From CAYLLD01 sp964425135 (lineage in GTDB: Bacteria; Pseudomonadota; Alphaproteobacteria; Rhodobacterales; Rhodobacteraceae), in assembly GCA_964425135.1 (NCBI GenBank), contig CAYRKW010000073.1:1-16283 (forward strand): DNA of 16,283 nt, written 5' to 3'. Below are positions 6,266 through 13,466 of this stretch, in pieces. The notes beneath the pieces were generated by a model. The model worked only from the letters and a program-made list of their open reading frames with translations. It made no database searches and had not been told where the DNA came from. Made by a program: the position numbers and the translations under genes. Positions within the stretch are counted from its first letter, which is position 1. Each line of letters opens with the position of its first letter.

Positions 6266-6534
6266 CGCTGTACTACCCCCGTAGCATTCACATTCGCTCT
6301 GTTAGAGAGATCGTCAGAGTGACAATCCGGTAAACCCACCGTCGTGCTAACGGCCCAGATTGATTCGCGCAACAATAAATGCAGAAATGCTGACATTTTG
6401 CTGCGAATTAGTGAAATTCATGCGCAAAAATACACCAAATCACTGATTTCGCTCAAGAATTCAGCGTTAATTTCCTGTGAAAGCCGCGTCTTCATCAGCT
6501 TTACGACACAGCACACGCGCGCTAAGTCGAGAGC

Positions 6535-6852
6535 ATGAAAATACTCGGTTTGAAAAATTGCGATAGCTGCCGCAACGCGCGAAAAGCCCTTGCGCATCAT
6601 AATCCAGACCTCATCGATATTCGCGCTGACCCTTTGCCCGCGCAGGATTTGAGCGCGCTTCTGGATGAAATTGGTGCGGGCGATCTGTTGAACCGTAAAT
6701 CGAAGACATGGCGCGATCTGAGTGAGAGCGACAAATCGATGTCGCCGCTTGATCTGCTCACCCGCCACCCCGCACTCATGAAACGTCCTGTTATCCAGCA
6801 TGACGGACGCAGTTTCATCGGAACAAAAGCCGAGATTGCCAAACTGCTCTGA
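6535..6852 (+). CDS. ArsC/Spx-family thioredoxin-fold protein
   Basis: A 105-residue protein of the ArsC/Spx/YffB family, a small thioredoxin-fold group that includes arsenate reductases and thiol-dependent regulators. The N-terminal strand runs into KNCDSCRNARKAL, so Cys9 and Cys12 form a CxxC pair near the first helix. RDLSESDK and LMKRPVI (81-87, with R84 before the cis-proline) are the family's other landmarks. Length is slightly short for ArsC (about 115-140) and fits the Spx/YffB-like branch. Real arsenate reductases have a CX5R-type context and usually ars neighbours, and none are seen here. The function is probably redox-related but unassigned. The ATG at 6535 is preceded only by a weak GAGAG. 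The dioxygenase gene follows after 59 bases. Confidence 0.8.
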   Translation: MKILGLKNCDSCRNARKALAHHNPDLIDIRADPLPAQDLSALLDEIGAGDLLNRKSKTWRDLSESDKSMSPLDLLTRHPALMKRPVIQHDGRSFIGTKAEIAKLL

Positions 6853-6874
6853 AACCTTGTGCATTTGCCGCACT

Positions 6875-6898
6875 CGTGTTTGGTTTTTGAAAAACACG
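6875..6898. other. Hairpin between ArsC-family gene and dioxygenase gene
   Basis: CGTGTTT (6875-6881) and AAACACG (6892-6898) form a perfect 7-bp stem around a 10-base loop containing TTTTT. The T-run is in the loop, not after the stem, so it is not a normal terminator. It ends just before the GGGAG ribosome site of the gene at 6912, where a stem could affect translation or mark a processing point. Confidence 0.45.
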
Positions 6899-6911
6899 CC
6901 GGGAGCGCACC

Positions 6912-7808
6912 ATGGAAGTTTTGTCTCAAGCCCAGATCGACGAGTTCAATGAGATTGGCGGCATTGTCGTCCCGGACCGCGTTTCCAAAGCCGAGCTAGC
7001 CAATATCCACGCCGAGATCGCGCGCTTTATGGATGAGGCGCGGGAGATGAGTGAAAGCAATGCACGGCTCGACCTGGAGGACAGCCACACGAAAACTATG
7101 CCGCGTGTGCGCCGAATTAAATTGCCGCATACCATCTCGGATGTTTTCAACCGGCTGATGCGCTCTGATGCGATTTTAGCGCCAGTGCGCGATTTGATCG
7201 GTCCTGATCTGCGGCTCCATACCTCCAAGTTAAATATGAAATCCGCGAATTTTGGTGCGGCGGTCGAATGGCATCAGGATTTTGCGTTTTACCCACACAC
7301 CAATGATGATGTTGTCGCAGTCGGTCTCATGATTGATGATATGGCGCAGGAAAACGGGCCACTGATGATATTTCCGGGCTCTCACAAAGGTCCGATCCAC
7401 GATCATCACGTCGATGGGGTTTTTGCGGGGGCAATGGATCTGGACGCCTGTGGTCTGACGATGCGCGATGCGATTCCGTTGCAAGGAAGCGCGGGTTCGA
7501 TATCAATCCATCACGGCAGGGTCGTCCATGGCTCCGCGCTCAATACCAGCGATCGCGACCGGCGCATTCTCTTTTACGAAATGATGGCCGCAGATGCGTT
7601 TCCGATCATGGGCTCAATGACGTCGTTTGGGTCGCTCGATGAATATAACGCGCTGATGCTCTGCGGCGCCCCATCGATCACGCCGCGCCTGAAGCAGGTG
7701 CCCGTGCGCATTCCGCTACCCCAGCCGGAAAATCGCGGGTCCATCTATGAGATACAAAAAGGTCTGCAAAATCGTGGTTTCGGCATTTATGACGACACCA
7801 AGTTGTAA
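6912..7808 (+). CDS. Phytanoyl-CoA dioxygenase (PhyH) family Fe(II)/2-oxoglutarate oxygenase
   Basis: A 298-residue cytoplasmic oxygenase of the PhyH family, which couples 2-oxoglutarate decarboxylation to hydroxylation of a substrate. The iron ligands are H121 and D123 in EWHQDF and H206 in VVHGSALN. R217 or R218 is placed to bind the 2-oxoglutarate carboxylate, and FPGSH at 154-158 is a family hallmark. The ATG follows GGGAG by about eight bases. The family is catalytically broad: it includes ectoine hydroxylase, 2-aminoethylphosphonate hydroxylase PhnY and many enzymes of unknown substrate, so activity is certain only at the chemistry level. It is first in a run with three dehydrogenases, which suggests it starts a breakdown route by hydroxylating or dealkylating a small acid. 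No transporter is adjacent. Confidence 0.9.
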   Translation: MEVLSQAQIDEFNEIGGIVVPDRVSKAELANIHAEIARFMDEAREMSESNARLDLEDSHTKTMPRVRRIKLPHTISDVFNRLMRSDAILAPVRDLIGPDLRLHTSKLNMKSANFGAAVEWHQDFAFYPHTNDDVVAVGLMIDDMAQENGPLMIFPGSHKGPIHDHHVDGVFAGAMDLDACGLTMRDAIPLQGSAGSISIHHGRVVHGSALNTSDRDRRILFYEMMAADAFPIMGSMTSFGSLDEYNALMLCGAPSITPRLKQVPVRIPLPQPENRGSIYEIQKGLQNRGFGIYDDTKL

Positions 7809-7892
7809 TCGCATGTGCCAAACGGTTGCGCCGCGCCCGCCTCTGGGGCAGGGTCCGCACCAAGAAACAGCGTATCAGAAGGAAGCGGAAGT

Positions 7893-8783
7893 ATGAGCAA
7901 ACCCAAAATAGGGTTCATTGGCCTTGGCCTCATGGGATCAGCGATGGTCGGGCGTCTGTTGGACAAAGGCTATGACGTTACAGTGATTGCCAACCGCTCG
8001 CGCACCAATGTCGATGCAGCGGTTGCGCGCGGTGCTAAAGAAGTCACGACCACCCGCGAGGTGGCGCAGCAAAGCGATATCGTGATGCTCTGCGTTGATA
8101 CATCCGCCTCAGTTGAGGCGCGCATGCGCGGCGCGGATGGGGTGATTGCGGGTCTGAAACCCGATGCGATTGTCATCGATTTTGGAACGAGCTTGCCAAA
8201 CTCAACGGCTGCGTTGGCGGCAGAGGTTGCGGAGGCGGGCGGCGCTTACCTCGATGCGCCTTTGGGGCGCACACCGGCGCATGCGGTCGATGGCCTGCTC
8301 AATATCATGGGTGCAGGCGACAAATCAGCCTTTGATCGTGCCAAACCGGTGCTCGATGATCTTGGCGAGAACGTCTTTCACGTCGGGCCGAGCGGTGCAG
8401 GTCATACACTTAAACTCATCAATAATTTCGTCTCGCAAACCTTCGCCTGCGCCATGTCGGAAGGGTTTGTCATGGCTGATCAAGCCGGACTTCCGCGCCA
8501 GGCGCTCTATGACGTGATGGCGGCTGGTCCCAATCACAACGGTATGATGGATTTCGTCAAAGCCTTCGCAATCGACGGCGATCCGAGCAAACTGGCCTTT
8601 GCAATTTCGAACGCGGATAAAGATGTGGGCTATTACACCGAAATGGCGCAAGCTTTCGGAACCCCGAGCAAGATGGCGCAAAGCGCGAAATCGGCGCTCG
8701 ATAGTGCGAAATCTGCCGGATATGGCGACAAGATGGTGAGTGAGATGGTCAGCTACTTCGAAAACCATCTCAAAGACGGCTAA
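7893..8783 (+). CDS. Beta-hydroxyacid dehydrogenase with YihU-like GRT motif
   Basis: A 296-residue NAD(P)-dependent dehydrogenase of the 3-hydroxyisobutyrate dehydrogenase family. The Rossmann motif GFIGLGLMG is at 7-15 and the catalytic lysine is K174 in HTLKLINN. In most members the substrate loop reads DAPVSGG; here it reads DAPLGRTPAHA (121-131). The GRT triplet (125-127) is what sulfolactaldehyde reductase YihU has (GRTSANA), where the Arg helps hold the sulfonate. Substitution of Ser by Pro after GRT means the substrate may differ. It is less like L-threonate dehydrogenase or tartronate semialdehyde reductase, which keep the SGG loop. The frame opens at 7815, but the start is set at 7893 because GGAAGCGGA sits just upstream and MSKPKIGFIG is a typical N-terminus. 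It lies 84 bases after the dioxygenase and four bases before the SDR gene. Confidence 0.92.
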   Translation: MSKPKIGFIGLGLMGSAMVGRLLDKGYDVTVIANRSRTNVDAAVARGAKEVTTTREVAQQSDIVMLCVDTSASVEARMRGADGVIAGLKPDAIVIDFGTSLPNSTAALAAEVAEAGGAYLDAPLGRTPAHAVDGLLNIMGAGDKSAFDRAKPVLDDLGENVFHVGPSGAGHTLKLINNFVSQTFACAMSEGFVMADQAGLPRQALYDVMAAGPNHNGMMDFVKAFAIDGDPSKLAFAISNADKDVGYYTEMAQAFGTPSKMAQSAKSALDSAKSAGYGDKMVSEMVSYFENHLKDG

Positions 8784-8787
8784 ACTC

Positions 8788-9507
8788 ATGAGGTTAAAGG
8801 GCAAAACCGCGTTTGTGACTGCCGCAGGGCAGGGCATAGGGCGCGCGATTGCGGAACGTTTCATCGCAGAAGGCGCGCAGGTCTTTGCCTCGGACATCAA
8901 TCCAGCATTGCTCGATGGCCTGTCGTGCGATGTCCAAACACTGGATGTGACCGACAAAGCTGGCGTGGGACGCGCCATTGATGCCGCGCGCCCGGACATT
9001 CTGGTCAATTGCGCAGGCGTTGTTCACGCAGGTACAGTTCTGGAGGTAACCGATGCGCAATTCGAGCAGTGCATGACGGTTAACGTCCAGTCTATGCTGC
9101 ACACAATCCAGGCTGCGCTTCCGCATATGATCGAACGTCGTTCCGGCGCGATCATCAACATCTCCTCGGTTGCATCCTCGATCAAGGGCGTGCGCAATCG
9201 CTGCATTTATTCCGCCAGCAAAGCGGCGGTGATCGGATTGACCAAATCCATCGCCGCGGATTTCATCTCGGATGGGATCAGGTGCAATTGCATCAGCCCT
9301 GGCACCGTGAATAGCCCGTCTTTGCAAGAGCGACTGGCAGAAAGCGGGGATTATGAAGCAGCCCTTGAGGCATTTATTGCCCGGCAACCGATGGGACGCA
9401 TGGGCAGCGCTCAGGAAATCGCGGGTTTTGCGACATATCTGGCCAGCGATGAGGCGACATATGTGAGTGGAATAGACGGCATTATTGACGGCGGGATGAG
9501 CCTGTGA
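8788..9507 (+). CDS. Short-chain dehydrogenase/reductase, BDH2 (DHRS6)-like
   Basis: A 239-residue classical SDR. It shows the cofactor loop TAAGQGIG (11-18), D36 after the second strand (NAD preference), NCAG (74-77), and the catalytic set N99, S127, Y141 and K145 in YSASK. The stretch SSVASSIKGVRNRC before Tyr141 and PGTVNSPSLQERL (171-183) closely resemble human BDH2/DHRS6. R138 matches the position of the carboxylate-binding arginine of that enzyme. Bacterial relatives are annotated as 2-keto-3-deoxy-L-fuconate dehydrogenases, and BDH2 itself acts on 3-hydroxybutyrate and 4-oxoproline, so a hydroxy- or keto-acid substrate is likely. The frame extends to 8740, but that would overlap the preceding gene, so the ATG at 8788 is used. 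The last four bases overlap the next start (GTGA), showing translational coupling. Confidence 0.93.
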   Translation: MRLKGKTAFVTAAGQGIGRAIAERFIAEGAQVFASDINPALLDGLSCDVQTLDVTDKAGVGRAIDAARPDILVNCAGVVHAGTVLEVTDAQFEQCMTVNVQSMLHTIQAALPHMIERRSGAIINISSVASSIKGVRNRCIYSASKAAVIGLTKSIAADFISDGIRCNCISPGTVNSPSLQERLAESGDYEAALEAFIARQPMGRMGSAQEIAGFATYLASDEATYVSGIDGIIDGGMSL

Positions 9508-10472
9508 AGGTCTTAATTACAGGCGGACAGGGGTTCATCGGGCGCAAGCTGGCACTGGCACTGGCGGATCGCGGGCAAATCGGAGGGCAGGATATCACGC
9601 ACATAACGCTGGCTGATATCGTGGACGGGCCTTTGCCGCAAAGCGATATCGGTTTTGCACAAGCCTTGCTGGATCTTTCGGATCGCGATGCGGTGAACGC
9701 GCTCTTTGAGACACCGTATGACGTCATATTCCATCTCGCGGCCATCGTCTCGGGCGTGGCCGAGGCCGATTATGATCTGGGCCAGAAGGTCAATCTCCAT
9801 GGCACGCTCCACCTTTTTGAAGCCGCACGCGCGTCCCAAAACGCACCTTGCGTTGTGTACGCCTCATCCTGCGCAGCGCATGGTGGGAACGAGCCTGACC
9901 CGGTGCCGGAATATGTCGAGCTGAACCCGCAGACATCCTATGGCACGCAGAAAGTCATCGGCGAATTGCTCCTGAACGACATGTCCCGTCGCGGTTTTAT
10001 CGACGGTCGCGGATTGCGCCTCCCCACCGTGACCATTCGACCGGGAAAGCCAAACGGCGCGGCCTCGTCCTTCATGTCGTCTATATTCCGCGAACCGCTC
10101 CAAGGTGAGAGCGCAAACTGCCCGGTTTCCGAAGACTATCTAGTCTGGCACACGGCACCGCGTACCATCGTGCAAAATCTGATTCACGCGGCTGAAATCG
10201 ACAGCGCCTCTATGGGCTACAATCGCAACATCAATCTGCCGGGGCGCGCGGACACCATCGGGCAGATGATTACGGCAATGACAAAAGTGGCAGGGTCGAA
10301 TGCGGCCGGTCTGATCACTTGGAATCCCGACAAAGCTGTGCAGGACATTTGCGAAGGTTGGCGCGGTCAAATCGCGCATGAAACCGCAACCAATCTTGGA
10401 TTTGTCGCCGACACATCGTTTGAAAACAGCGTCGCGTGGTTTTTGCAAGACGATATCGCACAAAAATCATAA
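9504..10472 (+). CDS. denD: NAD-dependent epimerase/dehydratase, D-erythronate dehydrogenase-like
   Basis: A 322-residue extended SDR. The cofactor motif TGGQGFIG is at 6-13, HLAAIVSG at 77-84, the active-site S122 in YASSC, and Y146 with K150 in SYGTQK. The segment LRLPTVTIRPGKPN (171-184) followed by AASSF and REPL is characteristic of DenD, which oxidises D-erythronate at C2 to 2-oxo-tetronate. The start is GTG at 9504, overlapping the SDR stop codon by four bases. In known tetronate pathways DenD is followed by a 2-oxo-tetronate isomerase, the kinase OtnK or DtnK, and the OtnC decarboxylase. None of these is seen here, so the substrate may be a related C4 or longer acid. The symbol reflects family similarity, not proven activity. 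Confidence 0.82.
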   Translation: MKVLITGGQGFIGRKLALALADRGQIGGQDITHITLADIVDGPLPQSDIGFAQALLDLSDRDAVNALFETPYDVIFHLAAIVSGVAEADYDLGQKVNLHGTLHLFEAARASQNAPCVVYASSCAAHGGNEPDPVPEYVELNPQTSYGTQKVIGELLLNDMSRRGFIDGRGLRLPTVTIRPGKPNGAASSFMSSIFREPLQGESANCPVSEDYLVWHTAPRTIVQNLIHAAEIDSASMGYNRNINLPGRADTIGQMITAMTKVAGSNAAGLITWNPDKAVQDICEGWRGQIAHETATNLGFVADTSFENSVAWFLQDDIAQKS

Positions 10473-10494
10473 GCGCGCAGCAGGGCTTTTTTTA
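10462..10494 (+). terminator. Possible terminator after the dehydrogenase operon
   Basis: A run of seven Ts (10487-10493) follows AAGC...GCTT, whose arms can extend with the upstream A-run against the T-run. The GC part of the stem is only about three or four pairs. It overlaps the end of the DenD-like gene and precedes the LuxR-type gene. The position is right but the stem is weak. Confidence 0.4.
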
Positions 10495-10580
10495 TAGATC
10501 AGAGTGGTTTAGGGTTCATCCTATCGGGGGAATGCACCGGCACCGGCGCAACGAATATCAAAGGGCCGACGGGGGACAAA

Positions 10581-11765
10581 ATGGCGTCAGACCATCATGA
10601 TCAAATAGATCAACTCATCATGCGTGTCTATGACGCCGCTTTGGAGCCAGCACTTTGGACAGAGGTGCTTCACCAGATCGCTGAGTTTTGCAACGCGCGC
10701 GGTGCGTTTGTTTTTGAAATGACCGGCAAGGGCGATGAGCGCAACCTTATCGCTTCTCATATCTCGTCCATCTATGATCGCGACACCATCCAGAGTTACC
10801 TCGATGTCTTCAAATCGCTGGAGCTGGAAGATCAGGACTTTTTCGCCTCCAAATCTAAGAAGACCGATGCGATTGAGATGATCCCGGACACGGAACTCGT
10901 CGCCGCTGCCAATGGCGAGGTCTATTTCGAGCAGCCGCATATGGCGATGCAGATGAAATATGGCTTCAAGCATCGCGGCGGTGCGCTTTTGAACAAGGAT
11001 GATTATTTCAGGGATCGTTTGGGCATCACGTATAGTGTAGATCATGGCCCGATTAATGAAGACGACATTGCCCGCGCTGCGCGGATTGTACCGCATTTGG
11101 CAAAATCCCTGAATGTCGCCAAACCGGCGCTGCGCGCATCTGGACAGTTCGCATCTATGGAAACCACGCTTGATCACTTGCAGGTGGGTATCTGCGTTGT
11201 CGATGGGGTTGGCCGCGTTGTGTTCAAAAACGCTGAGTTTGAGCGGCAGGCAGACGTGCATCGCGCCTTTGCTGTCAGTCTGGAAGGGAAGCTGCAATTC
11301 AGCCAGGATCGTTTTGATAAAACGCTCATCGATCTGCTCGACAGCTACGCGCATCACGGCAAGTTCGGGGCACGTCCGCGCAAAGAGGCTGTGGCGACCG
11401 CAACTGATGCCGATGGCAATTTCTCGCTCTGCGTCGAAGTTGTTCCCCTGCGCAAGGCAAATCTCTTCGGCGGTGAGATGCTCAACGGCCACGTCGTTTA
11501 CAGTCTGGACACGAGCCAGTCCTACGATGTGCGCTCTGATATGCTTGCGAAGCTGTTCAATCTGACCAAATCAGAAGGCGCGGTGCTGGAGTTGATGGCG
11601 GAAGGTTTGACCAACGGTCAAATCTCCGAGCGCCGCACCAAGTCCATTCATACAATCAATAGTCAGGTGAAGTCGATTTTGTCCAAGACCCAGGCGGCCA
11701 ATCGCACCCAACTTATTCGACTTGCGACCAATCTGAGCTCTAGTTTTGTGCCTGATGCGCCGTGA
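10581..11765 (+). CDS. LuxR-family transcriptional regulator with PAS-like sensor
   Basis: A 394-residue regulator. The C-terminus (about 325-385) is a LuxR/GerE helix-turn-helix: FNLTKSEGAVLELMAEGL, then TNGQISERR and HTINSQVKSILSKTQAANRTQLI. A PAS-like segment is suggested around 195-290, where LDHLQVGICVVDGVGRVVFKNAEFE has the usual start of such domains. The first 180 residues are a helical region often found in alphaproteobacterial regulators of this kind, of unknown ligand. There is no acyl-homoserine-lactone binding domain and no response-regulator receiver domain, so it is neither a quorum sensor nor a classical two-component regulator. GGGGGAC lies upstream of the ATG. It follows the catabolic genes by 108 bases on the same strand and may control them, but nothing in the sequence proves this. 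Confidence 0.88.
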   Translation: MASDHHDQIDQLIMRVYDAALEPALWTEVLHQIAEFCNARGAFVFEMTGKGDERNLIASHISSIYDRDTIQSYLDVFKSLELEDQDFFASKSKKTDAIEMIPDTELVAAANGEVYFEQPHMAMQMKYGFKHRGGALLNKDDYFRDRLGITYSVDHGPINEDDIARAARIVPHLAKSLNVAKPALRASGQFASMETTLDHLQVGICVVDGVGRVVFKNAEFERQADVHRAFAVSLEGKLQFSQDRFDKTLIDLLDSYAHHGKFGARPRKEAVATATDADGNFSLCVEVVPLRKANLFGGEMLNGHVVYSLDTSQSYDVRSDMLAKLFNLTKSEGAVLELMAEGLTNGQISERRTKSIHTINSQVKSILSKTQAANRTQLIRLATNLSSSFVPDAP

Positions 11766-11889
11766 CGTATCGGATTGCGGCGGCTGAAACAGGCGTGCAT
11801 TAGTCCGGAATTAAACCCTCAAACCGCCAAAATTGCGCCTGCTTTAACAAGCACATAAGACGTGTGAATTAGCAGGTCTGCATAAGAAC

Positions 11890-12648
11890 ATGTCTATATA
11901 CAAATTTCAGACGATAGGTCGTGTCATGGCATGTGTTGCAGCGCTAAGTTGTGCCACGGGCCATTCTGCCGAAGCGCAATCGGGCGCGTCAGAGCAGGAG
12001 ACAATCCTTGCCTCAATCGCGCTTGATCCTGCGTCTATCATGCCTGCGGGCTGGGAAAGCACGTTGACGGTGGCACAGATCGCAACTGCTTTTGCGATGC
12101 TTGATGTGGCATTTGAGCCGAATTTGATTTTGGAGGGTGATGGGGAGTCCTCGCCGCTATCTTTGCTGCTTGCCTACCGGTCAAAAATGCTCATCGCGCA
12201 TCAGTGCGTTGCCAAGGTGTTAACCCTTGAGGCGCGGTTAAAGACTATCGAAAAGCCGGTTATGCGCGGGCGTGACCTGAAACTTGCGATGGAGGTGGTC
12301 GATCGGGATGTGAAAATATTCGAGAAAGAGATTTTTGTGCTCGAGCAATCCATAGAACTGGCAGACCTGGATGACGAACAGGAAATCAGATCCGGATTGC
12401 GCGTCCGTCGTGGAGAATTGGCCTCTCTCAAGCGCGAGCGTGAGGGGTTGAGAGAGATCCTCGCTGTCGAACTGTCTCATGCTCTGATCGAAGCCGAAAT
12501 CAAGCAATTGAACGCCGAGATCAAATCCACGCGGCGCGATGCTCAAACGCTCTTGACCCAGCTGGCAGGTGCACCTGTTGATGCGTCGACAACGTCGCAC
12601 GTCAGAATGGCGCTTGGTATCCCGGCAACGATGTTTTCCGACAACTAA
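11890..12648 (+). CDS. Exported coiled-coil protein of unknown function
   Basis: A 252-residue product I do not recognise. Residues 1-29 look like a Sec signal peptide: a basic start, a hydrophobic stretch VMACVAALSCA, and a probable signal-peptidase I site at SAEA/Q (29/30). Cys21 is not in a proper lipobox. About 105-215 is rich in Leu, Glu, Lys and Arg with heptad-like spacing, so a long helical coiled coil is likely, and no transmembrane helix follows the signal. It would therefore be periplasmic or loosely envelope-bound. The start ATG lacks a clear ribosome site, and an ATG at residue 13 is an alternative. It sits between the regulator and the convergent flagellar genes. A flagellar role is possible from location only. 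Confidence 0.7.
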   Translation: MSIYKFQTIGRVMACVAALSCATGHSAEAQSGASEQETILASIALDPASIMPAGWESTLTVAQIATAFAMLDVAFEPNLILEGDGESSPLSLLLAYRSKMLIAHQCVAKVLTLEARLKTIEKPVMRGRDLKLAMEVVDRDVKIFEKEIFVLEQSIELADLDDEQEIRSGLRVRRGELASLKREREGLREILAVELSHALIEAEIKQLNAEIKSTRRDAQTLLTQLAGAPVDASTTSHVRMALGIPATMFSDN

Positions 12649-12656
12649 AGCGCAAG

Positions 12657-12704
12657 CCGACACAGCGTGAAACGGTTCTGTCGTGCTTTTTTAAGACACG
12701 ACAG
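12657..12704. terminator. Convergent hairpin region with two competing stems
   Basis: CTGTCGTG (12678-12685) pairs perfectly with CACGACAG (12697-12704) around an 11-base loop containing TTTTTT. The same CTGTCG can instead pair leftward with the CGACA at 12659-12663, which would place TTTTTT directly after the stem as a rightward terminator. It lies between the convergent exported-protein gene and flgD, where bidirectional termination is expected. Confidence 0.55.
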
Positions 12705-12771
12705 CGCGTCGTCGCGGATCGACTGAGCTTGTGCAATTGAACACTGCAACGGGTCGCGCAATACCTCCAAC

Positions 12772-13458
12772 CTAAGCGGTTTCAGCCGTACTGTGGACGC
12801 GCATGTCCGTTACGTCACCTGCATTCAGGGTTGTTCCATCTGCGAGGGTCAGCAGTGTTTGACCGGCCTCAAGACGCGCTTCCACAACATTTGCGTAGAC
12901 AGCAATACTCACCGGATCGAGCGGCGTGCCATTTTCAGCCGATTGCAGTGTGAAGCGATAGTTTCCCAGCTCGGCCGGATTGCCCTCAGCCGTCAGCCCA
13001 TCCCAAGTCGCCCGTGATGACCCTGCTGGCACCGCGAAACTATCAACCTGGTTTCCGTTTTCATCCGTCACAGAGATCATGGCAGCTGTTGCGTCCTGCG
13101 GCATCTGATACTGCAAATCGATGGGGTCACCGGAAAATTCCGCTACCCGCGCTGCCCGAATATCCGCTCCCAACCACTGCGCCAACCCGTTCGCGCCACC
13201 CAAGGACAGTGAACCGATAAGCTCATCCAGTTTGGTGTTTGTCGCGATTTGTTGTTCCACAGCTGAAAAACTCGCCAACTGCCCCACAAATTCTGTGCTG
13301 TCGATCGGCTTTGTCGGGTCCTGATTTTTCATCTGCGCGGTTAGCAACTGCAAAAACGTCTCAAAGTCGGATGTGATTGATTCGGTTGCGAGCCGCGTGT
13401 CATTGGATGTTGTGGCAGGACCCTGTACATTCGGTTGTGTTGCGCCTGTGACCTCCAT
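12772..13458 (-). CDS. flgD: Flagellar hook-capping (scaffold) protein FlgD
   Basis: FlgD caps the growing hook and guides FlgE subunits into place outside the cell; it is exported by the flagellar type III system. The 228-residue product has the conserved N-terminal region at about 31-70, FETFLQLLTAQMKNQDP then TKPIDSTEFVGQLASFSAVEQQ. The hook-cap beta domain follows, with a segment like FlgD's FLG-Ig fold (WDGLTAEGNPAELGNYRF). Length is normal. The ATG has an excellent GGAGG five bases upstream, and that site overlaps the fliK stop codon (TAGGAGG), so the two are translationally linked. It is convergent with the exported-protein gene. Confidence 0.95.
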   Translation of the reverse strand: MEVTGATQPNVQGPATTSNDTRLATESITSDFETFLQLLTAQMKNQDPTKPIDSTEFVGQLASFSAVEQQIATNTKLDELIGSLSLGGANGLAQWLGADIRAARVAEFSGDPIDLQYQMPQDATAAMISVTDENGNQVDSFAVPAGSSRATWDGLTAEGNPAELGNYRFTLQSAENGTPLDPVSIAVYANVVEARLEAGQTLLTLADGTTLNAGDVTDMRVHSTAETA

Positions 13459-13466
13459 TCTACCTC

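Larger units (their letters stand above)
5841..6534. other. Long non-coding interval after tRNA-Met
   Basis: Almost 700 bases carry no protein gene I can support. The longest frames (for example 6088-6333 plus) read through a strong terminator stem and have no family features or ribosome site. The interval holds a perfect palindrome at 5913-5926, short stems at 6060-6143, a terminator at 6153-6190 and a GGGG(A)TCGG/CCGACCCC stem-loop at 6241-6265. It is A/T-richer than its neighbours. The last 345 bases must contain the promoter for the ArsC-family gene at 6535, but I could not pick one. Confidence 0.7.

Noticed and set aside
6088..6333. Possible 81-residue gene after the tRNA
   Set aside because: It reads through a strong terminator stem, has no ribosome site and no recognisable domain.
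6418..6897. Minus-strand open frame of 159 residues
   Set aside because: It is the shadow of the ArsC-family gene, which has its CxxC and RP motifs on the plus strand.
10587..11492. Minus-strand open frame of 301 residues
   Set aside because: It lies opposite the LuxR-type regulator, whose helix-turn-helix is clear on the plus strand.
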